Made by a program: the position numbers and the translations under genes. The notes below the pieces were generated by a model. That model did not search any database. It saw only the letters and a list, made by a program, of their open reading frames with translations, and had not been told where the DNA came from. DNA of 64,000 nucleotides from Planotetraspora thailandica (lineage in GTDB: Bacteria > Actinomycetota > Actinomycetes > Streptosporangiales > Streptosporangiaceae), in the NCBI RefSeq assembly GCF_016863335.1, contig NZ_BOOR01000008.1, positions 186,001 through 250,000 of the forward strand, read 5' to 3'. Below, piece by piece: positions 16,717-25,142 of the stretch (positions are counted from its first letter, which is position 1; each line of letters opens with the position of its first letter).

Positions 16717-17544
16717 GTGCCCGACTCTCCTTATGCCGATCTCGACCGCCCGCCGCTGTCCGAAGCGGCGCTGAAGGAAGACCTGGTTCGCCCGGGGTCG
16801 TTATGGTCGGCCCTCACCGTCGTCGAGCGCACGGGGTCCACGAACGCCGACCTCGCCAAACTCGTGCGCGAAGGCGCTCGAGAGGGCGCGGTGCTCATCG
16901 CGGAGTCGCAATTCGCCGGTCGCGGGCGGCTCGGCCGCGTGTGGACGGCCCCGCCGAGGTCAGGGCTCACCTTCTCCGTTCTCCTGCGTCCCGAGGTGCC
17001 TCCCGCCCGCCAGGGATGGCTCTCCCTCCTGGTCGCCGTCGCGGCCGCCTCGGCCGTGCGCCGCATCGCGGAACTCGATGTGCGGTTGAAATGGCCCAAC
17101 GACCTGCTCGTCGGTGAGCGCAAGCTCGCGGGCATCCTCGCCGAGCGCGTCGACACCGCCGTCGTCGTGGGGGTCGGCTTGAACGTCTCCATCAGGCAGC
17201 AGGAACTGCCGGTCGAGCGCGCCACGTCGCTCGCCGTCGAGGGCGCCGCCTCCACCGATCGGGCGACGCTGCTTCCCGCGATCCTCAAAGAGATCGAGTC
17301 GCACTACCGGGAGTGGATCGAGGCCGACGGCGACGCCGACGCCTGCGGGCTCCGCGCGGCCTATCTGGCCTCGTCGGGGACGGTGGGGCAGGAGGTGAGG
17401 GTGGAGTTGCCGGGGGAACGGCTGCTGACCGGGCTCGCCACGGGGGTCGACCAGGCGGGCCACCTGATCGTGCAGGCGAAGGGCAAGGAACACTCGCTGA
17501 GCGCGGGCGACGTCGTCCACGTGCGCCGCGTGGAAGGCCACTGA
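16717..17544 (+). CDS. birA: Biotin--[acetyl-CoA-carboxylase] ligase
   Basis: This 275-residue enzyme activates biotin with ATP and attaches it to carrier domains such as the acyl-CoA carboxylase alpha subunit. The biotinyl-AMP loop GRGRLGRVW, the KWPNDLLVGERKLAGILAE segment and a small C-terminal SH3-like domain are present. There is no N-terminal helix-turn-helix, so it is the catalytic-only form and is not expected to bind DNA itself. It starts with GTG, probably leaderless. Six tandem repeats lie directly upstream. Confidence 0.95.
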   Translation: MPDSPYADLDRPPLSEAALKEDLVRPGSLWSALTVVERTGSTNADLAKLVREGAREGAVLIAESQFAGRGRLGRVWTAPPRSGLTFSVLLRPEVPPARQGWLSLLVAVAAASAVRRIAELDVRLKWPNDLLVGERKLAGILAERVDTAVVVGVGLNVSIRQQELPVERATSLAVEGAASTDRATLLPAILKEIESHYREWIEADGDADACGLRAAYLASSGTVGQEVRVELPGERLLTGLATGVDQAGHLIVQAKGKEHSLSAGDVVHVRRVEGH

Positions 17545-17601
17545 GACGACCTCGGGCGAGTGAACATGCAAACCCAGGGCGAACGTGTCACGATTTGCGC
17601 C

Positions 17602-18114
17602 ATGGGTCTCGCGGATCACTATCTGACCGAGGGGGAGCGGGTCGTCCACTCGTTCCACCCTCACTGGAAGCGGCTCATCGTGCCGTTCCTCGCTCTCATA
17701 ATCGTCGTGGCGGTTTCCAGCGCCGCGATCTACTTCATTCCGAGCGACTACAGCTACTCGGGATATGCGCGTATCGCCGTGGCCGTGGTGGCCGTCGGTC
17801 TCCTGGTGTGGTGGTCGTTCATTCCGTACCTGCAGTGGAAGACGACCTCCTACACGCTGACCTCGCACCGCTTCGCGATCAGCACCGGCATTTTCAACAA
17901 GTCCGACGACGACATCCCGCTGGCCAAGGTCAACAGCGTCAGCTCCGACCAGCGCTTCCTCGAGCGCATCCTCGGATGCGGCACCCTGAGGGTGGAGTCG
18001 GCCTCAGACAAGGGAGAGATCGACTACAAGGACATCCCGAAGATCCAGCTCGTACGGCAGGAGCTGTTCAAGCTGGTGGAGGACGCCTCCGACGGGAACA
18101 TCGACGGGAAGTGA
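17602..18114 (+). CDS. PH-domain (bPH2) membrane protein
   Basis: This encodes 170 residues. It opens with a conserved stretch (GLADHYLTEGERVVHSFHPHWKRLI), followed by two membrane spans at about 25-45 and 55-75. A bacterial PH-like domain follows (YTLTSHRFAISTGIFNKSDDDIPLAKVNSV). The ATG at 17602 is chosen because family similarity begins there; a GTG at 17560 would add 14 unrelated residues. A CACGAT seven bases upstream may be a -10 box for a leaderless message. Function is not established; the family is thought to act in membrane or envelope stress. Confidence 0.85.
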   Translation: MGLADHYLTEGERVVHSFHPHWKRLIVPFLALIIVVAVSSAAIYFIPSDYSYSGYARIAVAVVAVGLLVWWSFIPYLQWKTTSYTLTSHRFAISTGIFNKSDDDIPLAKVNSVSSDQRFLERILGCGTLRVESASDKGEIDYKDIPKIQLVRQELFKLVEDASDGNIDGK

Positions 18115-18194
18115 CGAAACCGCGGCACCCCTGGAGACCGGCCTGAAATCGCCAGGCGCGGCCCAGGGGTGACGGCGGACGTCTGGGGGGAGAC

Positions 18195-19184
18195 GTGGAG
18201 TCCAGGGGAAGGCCCAGCGCGGACGACGTCCAGCGACTGTTTCTCGGGCCGGCGCCCACGTATACGCGCCGTCAGATCGCCGAAGGCGCCGACGTGCCGC
18301 AGGACCTCGCGGAACGCATCTGGCGGGCGCTCGGCTTCGCGACGCTGGCCGACGACGCGGTGGCCTTCACGGGCGCCGATCTTGCCGCGCTGCGGCGCAT
18401 CCACACCCTGCTCGACACCGGGGTGCTCGACGAGCAGACCGTCATCCGTCTGGCTCGGGCGCTCGGCCGTACGACGGCGAGGCTGGCGCAATGGCAGGCC
18501 GAAATCATGATCGGGACGCTCGACCCGCATGTGCCGCCCAGCGATGAGGACCTCAACCGGGTGATGGACACCGCGAGGGCCCTGCTGCCGGATTTCGAGC
18601 AGACACTCGTGCACGTGTGGCGGTACCAGCTCGCGGCCGTCGTCAACCGGCTGGTCTCGCCTGCCGCCGACGCCCTGCCGACCCGGTTGACGCTGGCCGT
18701 CGGCTTCGCCGATCTGGTCGCCTTCACCCGGGTGTCCCGGCAGCTCGACGAGATGGCACTGGCCGACCTCGTCGAGGGTTTCGAGGCCAGGACCTCCGAC
18801 CTCGTCGCCTCGCACGGCGGCCGGCTGGTGAAGACGCTCGGCGACGAGGTGCTGTTCACCGCGGACGATCCGGGGGCCGCCGCGCGCATCGCCCTCGACC
18901 TGGTCGACGAGCTGAAGCTCGAGGAGGACGGCCCGGACGTGCGGATCGGCCTGGCCTGCGGGCCGGTGCTCCCGATGATGGGCGACGTCTTCGGCACGAC
19001 CGTCAACCTGGCGGCCCGTCTCACCTCGATCGCCAGGCCGGGAACGATCATCATCGACGACGGCATGGCGGACGCCCTCGGCGGCGTTTCCGGCGTCGAG
19101 CTGATGAAGATCCGCCGCAGGCCTGTTCGGGGCCTCGGCGTGGTCCAGCCCTATGTACTCCGGAGGGCCGTGCCAGCAGACTGA
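18195..19184 (+). CDS. Class III adenylate cyclase with N-terminal regulatory domain
   Basis: This 329-residue enzyme probably makes cyclic AMP. The N-terminal 150 residues are helical and resemble the autoinhibitory domain of mycobacterial Rv1264-type cyclases, including a helix-turn-helix-like TRRQIAEGADVPQDLAERIWRALGF. The cyclase domain keeps both metal aspartates (Asp173 in FADLVAFT, Asp217 in TLGDEVLF), the adenine-selecting Lys213, and the transition-state pair Asn271 and Arg275. The catalytic set is therefore complete. GGGGGGAG precedes the GTG start. The regulating signal is unknown; pH or membrane state are possibilities from the family. Confidence 0.9.
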   Translation: MESRGRPSADDVQRLFLGPAPTYTRRQIAEGADVPQDLAERIWRALGFATLADDAVAFTGADLAALRRIHTLLDTGVLDEQTVIRLARALGRTTARLAQWQAEIMIGTLDPHVPPSDEDLNRVMDTARALLPDFEQTLVHVWRYQLAAVVNRLVSPAADALPTRLTLAVGFADLVAFTRVSRQLDEMALADLVEGFEARTSDLVASHGGRLVKTLGDEVLFTADDPGAAARIALDLVDELKLEEDGPDVRIGLACGPVLPMMGDVFGTTVNLAARLTSIARPGTIIIDDGMADALGGVSGVELMKIRRRPVRGLGVVQPYVLRRAVPAD

Positions 19185-19235
19185 CAGGGTGACGGGCGAG
19201 ATCACTCGGCCGGAGAGCGAAAGGTGAGGGTTGGC

Positions 19236-20330
19236 ATGCCGTACGAGGTGCAGGGCGTGGTCGCCCGCGGCAAGGGCGAGCCGGTGTCACTGGAGACCGT
19301 TCACGTGCCGGACCCCGGGCCCGGAGAGGCCGTCGTGGACGTGCAGGCCTGCGGCGTCTGCCACACCGACCTGCACTACCGCGAGGGCGGCATCAACGAC
19401 GACTTCCCCTTCCTCCTCGGGCACGAGGCGGCCGGCGTCGTGCACGCCGTCGGCGAGGGGGTCACTGACCTCGCTCCGGGCGACTACGTGATCCTCAACT
19501 GGCGCGCCGTGTGCGGAGCCTGCCGGGCGTGCCTGCGCGGCCGTCCCTGGTACTGCTTCAACACCCACAACGCCACGCAGAAGATGACGCTCTCCGACGG
19601 CACCGTGCTCAGCCCGGCACTCGGGATCGGCGCGTTCGTCGAGAAGACGCTGGTCGCCGCGGGTCAGTGCACGAAGGTCGACCCGGCGGCCAAGCCCGCC
19701 GTCGCCGGCCTGCTCGGCTGCGGCGTGATGGCGGGGATCGGCGCGGCGATCAACACCGGCGGCGTTACCAGGGGCGACTCCGTCGCGGTGATCGGATGCG
19801 GAGGCGTGGGCGACGCGGCGATCCTCGGTTCGAGCCTCGCCGGGGCGCGCACGATCATCGCGGTCGACGTGGACGACAAGAAGCTCGAATGGGCCCGCGG
19901 TTTCGGCGCGACCCACACGATCAACTCCCGTGAGACGGACCCGGTCGAGGCGATCCGCGAACTGACCGGCGGCAACGGCGCCGACGTCGTGATCGAGGCG
20001 GTCGGCCGTCCCGAGACCTACAAGCAGGCCTTCTACGCCCGCGACCTCGCCGGCACGGTCGTGCTCGTCGGCGTGCCGACCCCCGAGATGCGCATCGAAC
20101 TGCCCCTGCTCGACGTCTTCGGGCGTGGCGGCGCGCTCAAGTCCTCCTGGTACGGCGACTGCCTGCCGAGCAGGGACTTCCCCATGCTGATCGACCTGTA
20201 CCTCCAGGGAAGGCTGGGCCTCGGCGGCTTCGTCTCCGAGACGATCGCGATCGACCAGGTCGAGGAGGCTTTCGCCAAGATGGAGCGCGGCGAGGTGCTG
20301 CGGTCGGTGGTGGAGTTCCCCACGACGTGA
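19236..20330 (+). CDS. mscR: S-(hydroxymethyl)mycothiol dehydrogenase
   Basis: This is a 364-residue zinc-dependent medium-chain dehydrogenase. It oxidises the adduct of formaldehyde with mycothiol and also acts as S-nitrosomycothiol reductase in characterised homologues. Catalytic zinc ligands are visible in [14 protein letters not shown] and GHEAAGVV, structural zinc cysteines in [15 protein letters not shown], and the NAD site in [10 protein letters not shown]. Length and the [15 protein letters not shown] region match the mycothiol class rather than the glutathione class. The ATG at 19236 has AAGGTGAGG six bases upstream. The S-formylmycothiol hydrolase often found next to it is absent. 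Confidence 0.92.
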   Translation: MPYEVQGVVARGKGEPVSLETVHVPDPGPGEAVVDVQACGVCHTDLHYREGGINDDFPFLLGHEAAGVVHAVGEGVTDLAPGDYVILNWRAVCGACRACLRGRPWYCFNTHNATQKMTLSDGTVLSPALGIGAFVEKTLVAAGQCTKVDPAAKPAVAGLLGCGVMAGIGAAINTGGVTRGDSVAVIGCGGVGDAAILGSSLAGARTIIAVDVDDKKLEWARGFGATHTINSRETDPVEAIRELTGGNGADVVIEAVGRPETYKQAFYARDLAGTVVLVGVPTPEMRIELPLLDVFGRGGALKSSWYGDCLPSRDFPMLIDLYLQGRLGLGGFVSETIAIDQVEEAFAKMERGEVLRSVVEFPTT

Positions 20331-20443
20331 CCCGCAAGACCCGTATGACTCGCCTGACCTGCCTGATGCCGGCGTGACCTGCGTGTTTCTGGTGTGTCAG
20401 CGGATGCGAAGGCCCTCCGGGGCATGGCTGTGATTGGTATCAC

Positions 20444-20462
20444 ATAGGCAAGCCTTACCACA
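20444..20462. promoter_or_regulatory. Iron box 1 (DtxR/IdeR-type)
   Basis: ATAGGCAAGCCTTACCACA agrees with the TTAGGTTAGGCTAACCTAA consensus at most core positions. It is the weaker of two boxes ahead of bfd-bfr. Confidence 0.6.
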
Positions 20463-20472
20463 GTCGGCTACG

Positions 20473-20491
20473 TTAGGCATGCCTAACCTTA
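20473..20491. promoter_or_regulatory. Iron box 2 (DtxR/IdeR-type)
   Basis: TTAGGCATGCCTAACCTTA contains a perfect 14-base palindrome (TTAGGCATGCCTAA) and matches the iron-box consensus closely. It lies 29 bases after box 1 and 32 bases before the bfd start. Iron-loaded IdeR/DtxR would be expected to control the pair. Confidence 0.8.
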
Positions 20492-20522
20492 AGCCCCATT
20501 TCCCGGAAGGCCTCGCATCCCC

Positions 20523-20702
20523 GTGTATGTCTGCATCTGCCGCGCCGTGACCGAAAGCGAGGTCCACGAGTGCATCGCCGACGGTGCGACCAGCGCGAAG
20601 CAGATCAAGGATGCGACCGGCGCCGGCGGCGACTGCGCCCTCTGCGTTCGAAAAATCTGTGCGATCCTGAAACGGTCTGAGGACCTGGCCACCGTCGCAT
20701 AG
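20523..20702 (+). CDS. bfd: Bacterioferritin-associated ferredoxin (Bfd-like)
   Basis: This 59-residue [2Fe-2S] protein starts at GTG 20523. Cysteines are in the Bfd pattern: VCICRAVTESEV near the start, then GDCALCVRKI. Bfd gives electrons to bacterioferritin so that stored ferric iron is released. GGAAGG at 20505-20510 is a distant ribosome-binding site. Bacterioferritin follows 14 bases later on the same strand, and two iron boxes precede it. Confidence 0.9.
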   Translation: MYVCICRAVTESEVHECIADGATSAKQIKDATGAGGDCALCVRKICAILKRSEDLATVA

Positions 20703-20716
20703 ATCCGAGGGGTGTC

Positions 20717-21199
20717 ATGCAGGGGGACAAAGAGATCATCGCGCTCCTCAACGAGCAGCTCACCTCTGAACTCACCGCCATCAACCAGTACTTCCTGCAC
20801 GCCAAGCTGCAGGAGAACTGGGGATACACCAAGCTGGCGGCCTACACCAGGGCAGAGTCTTTCGACGAGATGCGGCATGCCGAGGAGCTCACCGATCGCA
20901 TCCTCTTCCTGGAGGGGCTGCCGAACTACCAGAAGCTGAACACGCTGCACATCGGGCAGACGGTGCGGGAGCAGCTTCAGGCCGACATGGAGCTCGAGCT
21001 GGGCGTGGTGAAGCGGCTGCGTCCCGGCATCGCGCTGATGCGCGAGCGGGGCGACATCACCTCGGCGACGCTCTTCGAGCGCATCCTGGCCGACGAGGAG
21101 CACCACATCGACTACCTGGAGACGGAGCTGGGCCTGATCGAGAGCCTGGGGGAGCAGCTCTACCTTCAGCGCTATGCGGAGCCTCCGTCAGCCTCGTGA
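20717..21199 (+). CDS. bfr: Bacterioferritin
   Basis: This 160-residue iron-storage protein forms a hollow 24-mer. All di-iron ferroxidase ligands are present at the standard positions: Glu18, Glu51, His54, Glu94, Glu127 and His130. Met52, the axial heme ligand between subunits, is also present, so heme binding is likely. GAGGGG lies upstream of the ATG. It is co-transcribed with bfd under iron boxes and closed by a strong terminator. Confidence 0.97.
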   Translation: MQGDKEIIALLNEQLTSELTAINQYFLHAKLQENWGYTKLAAYTRAESFDEMRHAEELTDRILFLEGLPNYQKLNTLHIGQTVREQLQADMELELGVVKRLRPGIALMRERGDITSATLFERILADEEHHIDYLETELGLIESLGEQLYLQRYAEPPSAS

Positions 21200-21209
21200 G
21201 ACGACCGGT

Positions 21210-21246
21210 GAACGCCCGCGGGATCTTCCCGGCGGGCGTTCTTTCG
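21210..21246 (+). terminator. Terminator of bfd-bfr
   Basis: A ten-base stem (GAACGCCCGC and complement) around a GC-rich loop is followed by CTTTCGTTTC. Confidence 0.8.
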
Positions 21247-21479
21247 TTTCGGGGGTCTCGTGCGGAGCCCTCGCGCGTCTTACGCGTGTCCCACGCGCGG
21301 TCCTTGTACGGCTCTCGCGCTGCTCCCACACTGATGACCGGATGGCGGAGCCATGCCCGGATCGGCGCGGCCCTTGCGTGATGACTATCCCGGATTTATC
21401 AGTGTTTGCCCAGGTCAATTGATGGGTCAACGACAAGTCAAACTGCACGCTGTAGCCGGGAAACGATCGCCTAAGGTCC

Positions 21480-21485
21480 TACGAT
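21480..21485 (+). promoter_or_regulatory. -10 box of the response-regulator gene, probable leaderless start
   Basis: TACGAT lies exactly six bases before the ATG at 21492 and no ribosome-binding site is visible. The roughly 240 bases between the bfr terminator and this box hold no supported gene. Confidence 0.45.
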
Positions 21486-21491
21486 CGCTCC

Positions 21492-22160
21492 ATGACCTGC
21501 GTTCTTCTCGCCGAGGATGACACCTCGATATCCGAGCCACTGGCGCGAGCCTTGCGCCGGGAGGGCTATCAGGTAGAGGTGAGCCCGGATGGCCCGCAGG
21601 CCCTCGAAAGGGCCCTGTCGGGGGGCGTCGACCTGATAGTTCTCGACCTCGGCCTGCCAGAGATGGATGGGCTGGAGGTCGCTCGCCGCATCAGAGCGGA
21701 AGGACACGGCACTCCGGTGCTGATCCTCACCGCCAGAGTCGACGAAGTCGACACCGTTGTCGGCCTCGATGCCGGAGCCGACGACTATGTGACCAAGCCG
21801 TTCCGTCTCGCCGAGCTGCTCGCCCGCGTGCGAGCGCTGTTGCGGCGCGGAACCTCAGAGACCCCGGTCGTGCAAGGCGTCCGTATCGACGCCGATTCAC
21901 GCCGGGCGTGGATGGGAGACAAGGAACTGCACCTGACCACCAAGGAGTTCGACCTGCTCCGCGTGCTCGTACGGGACGCCGGCAAGGTCGTCACGCGCGA
22001 GCAGATCATGCGCGAGGTGTGGGACACGAACTGGTGGGGGTCCACGAAGACCCTGGACATGCACATCTCATGGTTGCGTCGGAAGTTGGGGGACGACGCC
22101 GCCAAGCCTCGGTACATCACGACCGTCCGAGGCGTCGGCTTCCGTTTCGAGCGCGAGTAG
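21492..22160 (+). CDS. OmpR-family response regulator
   Basis: This encodes 222 residues. The receiver domain has the acidic cluster Glu8-Asp9-Asp10, phospho-acceptor Asp52 (LIVLDLGLPEMDG), Thr80 and Lys102. A winged-helix DNA-binding domain follows from about 130 (LTTKEFDLLRVL...RYITTVRGVGFRFE). The cognate kinase begins 36 bases downstream. The message is probably leaderless. The signal is unknown. Confidence 0.95.
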   Translation: MTCVLLAEDDTSISEPLARALRREGYQVEVSPDGPQALERALSGGVDLIVLDLGLPEMDGLEVARRIRAEGHGTPVLILTARVDEVDTVVGLDAGADDYVTKPFRLAELLARVRALLRRGTSETPVVQGVRIDADSRRAWMGDKELHLTTKEFDLLRVLVRDAGKVVTREQIMREVWDTNWWGSTKTLDMHISWLRRKLGDDAAKPRYITTVRGVGFRFERE

Positions 22161-22196
22161 ACCCGCGTGGCGGGTTCGTTGGGGAGGGGCTAGCAC

Positions 22197-23465
22197 GTGC
22201 GCCGGCGCCTGCTCTCCTCGATGCTGCTCGTCGCGGTCATCGCCGTCCTGCTGTTAGGCGTGCCGCTGGCCGTGGTCGTCGTCCGGTTGATCAACGATGA
22301 GGCCGCCCAAGAGTTGAGGGCCGAGGCCACTCGGTTACTCATCGGGGTGGAGTACTCCGTCAGCCAGGACCAACCAGTCGATTCCAGGCAAATAGGGCAA
22401 AACTATCCGGATCGGTATATCCAGGTATACGTCCGGGGTAACCCGCTGCTTATGGTCGGGACACCGCCACCGGCCGGTCGTGAGATGACCGAGGAGGCAC
22501 GATCTGAGATTGGATATGTCCGGATCGGCCGAGACTCGGCCCAAATCGAGCAGGACATTCATGCCAGGCTGGTGCTGACGATCGCACTCGCGGTCGTCGC
22601 CCTGGGCGCGGCCGTCGGGCTCGCGACCGTGACGTCACGCCGCCTGACCCTGCCGCTCCAAGAGCTGACAAAGATCGCGGAGCGGCTGGGGTCGGGTGAC
22701 GCGCGGCCGAGCCGGCACAGGTACGGCGTGCCCGAGCTCGACCTGGTCGCGGAGGTCCTGGACCGCAGCGCCCTGCGCATTTCCGATCTGCTCGCCAGAG
22801 AAAGGGATTTCGCCACGGATGCCTCCCACCAGCTGCGCACGCCCCTCACGGGGCTGACCATGCGCCTGGAGGAGATCGTCGGCGCCGCGAGCGAGCCCGC
22901 GATCGTCCGTGAGGAGGGTGAGGCCGCTATCGTGCAGGTCGAGCGGCTCACCGCGGTCATCGACGAGCTCCTGGCCGCGGCCCGCAGGCAGCGTCACGCC
23001 CAGGCCGGCCCGATCGACGTCGACGACGTCGTCGGGCAGCAGATCACGGAGTGGGAGCCCGCCTTCCGGCGGGCGCAGCGTTCCCTCGTCCTCGCAGGCG
23101 ACCGCGGGCTGAGCGCCCTCGGCACCACGGGAGGGTTGAGTCAGGTGCTGTCCACCCTGATGGAGAACTCCCTCAAGCACGGAGACGGCTCGTTGACGAT
23201 CAACACGTCGAGCACGGGGATGTCCGTCGTGATCGAGGTGGCCGACGAGGGCCGCGGCATCCCGGACGGCCTCGGCCCCAAGGTCTTCGAGCGGAGCGTC
23301 AGCGGAGGAGGCGGAACCGGCCTCGGGCTCACCCTGGCCCGGGCGCTCGTAGCCGCCGACGGCGGGCGGCTGGAGCTGGTCAAACCCCGGCCGGCAACCT
23401 TCGCGATCTTCCTACGGCACTCTCACGAGCATCGGCGTCACCGGGTGGTGAGTGGCCCCGCCTGA
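22197..23465 (+). CDS. HAMP-domain sensor histidine kinase
   Basis: This is a 422-residue kinase of the upstream regulator. It has two membrane spans (about 9-30 and 122-145) flanking a sensor region of roughly 90 residues. A HAMP segment, an H-box with His211 (FATDASHQLRTPL), an N-box (LMENSLKHG), and G-boxes (DEGRGIPDG, GGGTGLGLTLAR) follow. The GTG at 22197 follows a GGGGAGGGG-like stretch. Its last 28 bases overlap the convergent gtrA-like gene. Confidence 0.93.
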   Translation: MRRRLLSSMLLVAVIAVLLLGVPLAVVVVRLINDEAAQELRAEATRLLIGVEYSVSQDQPVDSRQIGQNYPDRYIQVYVRGNPLLMVGTPPPAGREMTEEARSEIGYVRIGRDSAQIEQDIHARLVLTIALAVVALGAAVGLATVTSRRLTLPLQELTKIAERLGSGDARPSRHRYGVPELDLVAEVLDRSALRISDLLARERDFATDASHQLRTPLTGLTMRLEEIVGAASEPAIVREEGEAAIVQVERLTAVIDELLAAARRQRHAQAGPIDVDDVVGQQITEWEPAFRRAQRSLVLAGDRGLSALGTTGGLSQVLSTLMENSLKHGDGSLTINTSSTGMSVVIEVADEGRGIPDGLGPKVFERSVSGGGGTGLGLTLARALVAADGGRLELVKPRPATFAIFLRHSHEHRRHRVVSGPA

Positions 23466-23944
23466 GGTGTGACCCCTGCCGCCCCTTCGACCGGCGGCTC
23501 TTCCGGAGCCGCCAGAAAGACCCACTTCTTGTACGACCAGAACCGGAACAGCGTGCCGAGGACGAGGCCGATGATCTGGGCGATGTTGTACGCCACCGGG
23601 TCGTGCAGGGCGAGCGTGTAGCTCACGAAGCCGATCACGATCAGAGGGGGCAGCAGCCCGACGCCGTTGAGCACGAAGAACAACACGTATTCGCGGGCGA
23701 GGCCGTTCTGCTGGCGGTGCCGGTAGGTCCAGAAGCGGTTGCCCAGATAGGCGAAGGTCGCCGCGATCACGGTGCCGAGGACCTTCGAGGTCAGTGGTCC
23801 GAGGCCGATGCCGAAGCGGAAGAAGTTGGTGCCGCCGAAGTCGACGACGAAGGCGAGGGCGCCGACGATGCCGAACTTCAGAAGTTCGTGCAGGAGCGTG
23901 GCGAACCGCTCGTAGGCGCGTCGGAGAAACTGCACGGCCCGCAC
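23438..23944 (-). CDS. GtrA-family membrane protein
   Basis: This 168-residue protein has four predicted membrane spans and the GtrA signature (LLKFGIVGALAFVVDFGGTNFF ... NRFWTYR ... FWSYKKWVF). GtrA proteins are thought to move lipid-linked sugars across the membrane for cell-surface polysaccharide synthesis. It stands alone, with no glycosyltransferase adjacent. It ends convergently inside the histidine kinase gene. Confidence 0.88.
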   Translation of the reverse strand: MRAVQFLRRAYERFATLLHELLKFGIVGALAFVVDFGGTNFFRFGIGLGPLTSKVLGTVIAATFAYLGNRFWTYRHRQQNGLAREYVLFFVLNGVGLLPPLIVIGFVSYTLALHDPVAYNIAQIIGLVLGTLFRFWSYKKWVFLAAPEEPPVEGAAGVTPQAGPLTTR

Positions 23945-24174
23945 GGTCCTTCCTGGTCGACGGCGAGGTCTCCCCAGGCTACCCGTACAGGCAGCCGAAG
24001 GGGGATCCTCCCCACCTGCGCGTGTACGTCACCCACTGTTTCCCCGCTGTCGTGTAGAACATTTCAGAAAATATCCATCTATAGACCATGGCCGGCGGCT
24101 GGGCACACTACGCTCTGGCCCAAACAGGATCACTTTGTTCTGGAATCTGCGTGTTCTGGAGAGGTGGCCCCGCC

Positions 24175-25131
24175 GTGCTACGCAGAATCACCACCCTCAG
24201 CCTCGGCCTCGTCTTGCTCGTGGGCTGCGGCAACGAGAGCTTCGACCAGGCGTCCCGCTCACCCGGTTCGACCGGCGGGGCTTCCTCCGTCACGGCCACG
24301 AAGGCCCAGGCCGAAGCGGCCTTCGCCATGCTCGGCCGGCTTAAGGACGCCTGGAAACGGCGCGACTGCGCGACGGTCGCCTCGTTGACGACCTGGGCGG
24401 AGAACGCGGTCGCCGAAAACGCCTGCAAGGCGGCCAAAGACGGCTATCAGCCTTCGACCCTGGGCGAATACGGCCAGGTCGACTACTTTCTTCCGGCCAC
24501 GACGCCGGACGACGACCGCGGCGCGTGGTTCGTCGCCCTCGCCCGTGATCCGGAGCCGGCCTACTTCGTGTTCGTCCAGGCGGACGGGCGATGGAAACTC
24601 GGGGCCGGCCCGATCCCGGCCCTGCGGAAGACGCCGCAGCCCGCCGCGCCCGTCCGCCAGGTAGAAGACGATTCGAAGATCGCCGTTCCGGCGAGTCTGG
24701 TGCCGACCCGGCATGTCGCGTTCCTGAGTGATCCGGCAGGGGTGAGCGCGGTGAAGTTCGCCTCCGGAGACCGGATGCGCGACCTCCTCCGTGATCTCGT
24801 CCGCGCCCCCGAAAAGGTCCGGCCCGACCGGCTGTCGGTCGACGTGGAGATCGAGGGCCCGGCGTATGCGCTGGTCCTGGCCGACGGCGGCGCCCTGGTC
24901 TTCCACTCCCTCAAGGTCGTCTACACCCAGAAGCCGGGCTCGGGGCGGTCGTCGCTCGCCCACCCTCGGTACGGCAAGGCCGACTTGAGCGCCTTCATCG
25001 GCATAGGGAAGCCGGAGGCGATCACCGGCAGCGAGCTGCTGACGCTGGCGACACAGGTGTCCAAGAACAACACGATGACCACCGTCGGCATGCGAAAGGC
25101 CTTGGAGGAGATCGCACTCGGCAATCGGTAG
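24175..25131 (+). CDS. Putative lipoprotein, unknown function
   Basis: This encodes 318 residues. The GTG at 24175 is preferred because GAGAGG lies just upstream and it begins a standard lipoprotein signal (LRRITTLSLGLVLLVGC). A frame extending upstream adds residues unlike a signal peptide. After a Ser/Thr/Gly linker, residues about 45-160 resemble an NTF2-like fold (FAMLGRLKDAWKRRDCATVASL). The C-terminal half (about 180-300) is a second unknown domain. Anchored outside the membrane; role unknown. Confidence 0.75.
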   Translation: MLRRITTLSLGLVLLVGCGNESFDQASRSPGSTGGASSVTATKAQAEAAFAMLGRLKDAWKRRDCATVASLTTWAENAVAENACKAAKDGYQPSTLGEYGQVDYFLPATTPDDDRGAWFVALARDPEPAYFVFVQADGRWKLGAGPIPALRKTPQPAAPVRQVEDDSKIAVPASLVPTRHVAFLSDPAGVSAVKFASGDRMRDLLRDLVRAPEKVRPDRLSVDVEIEGPAYALVLADGGALVFHSLKVVYTQKPGSGRSSLAHPRYGKADLSAFIGIGKPEAITGSELLTLATQVSKNNTMTTVGMRKALEEIALGNR

Positions 25132-25142
25132 GCTGACATGTC

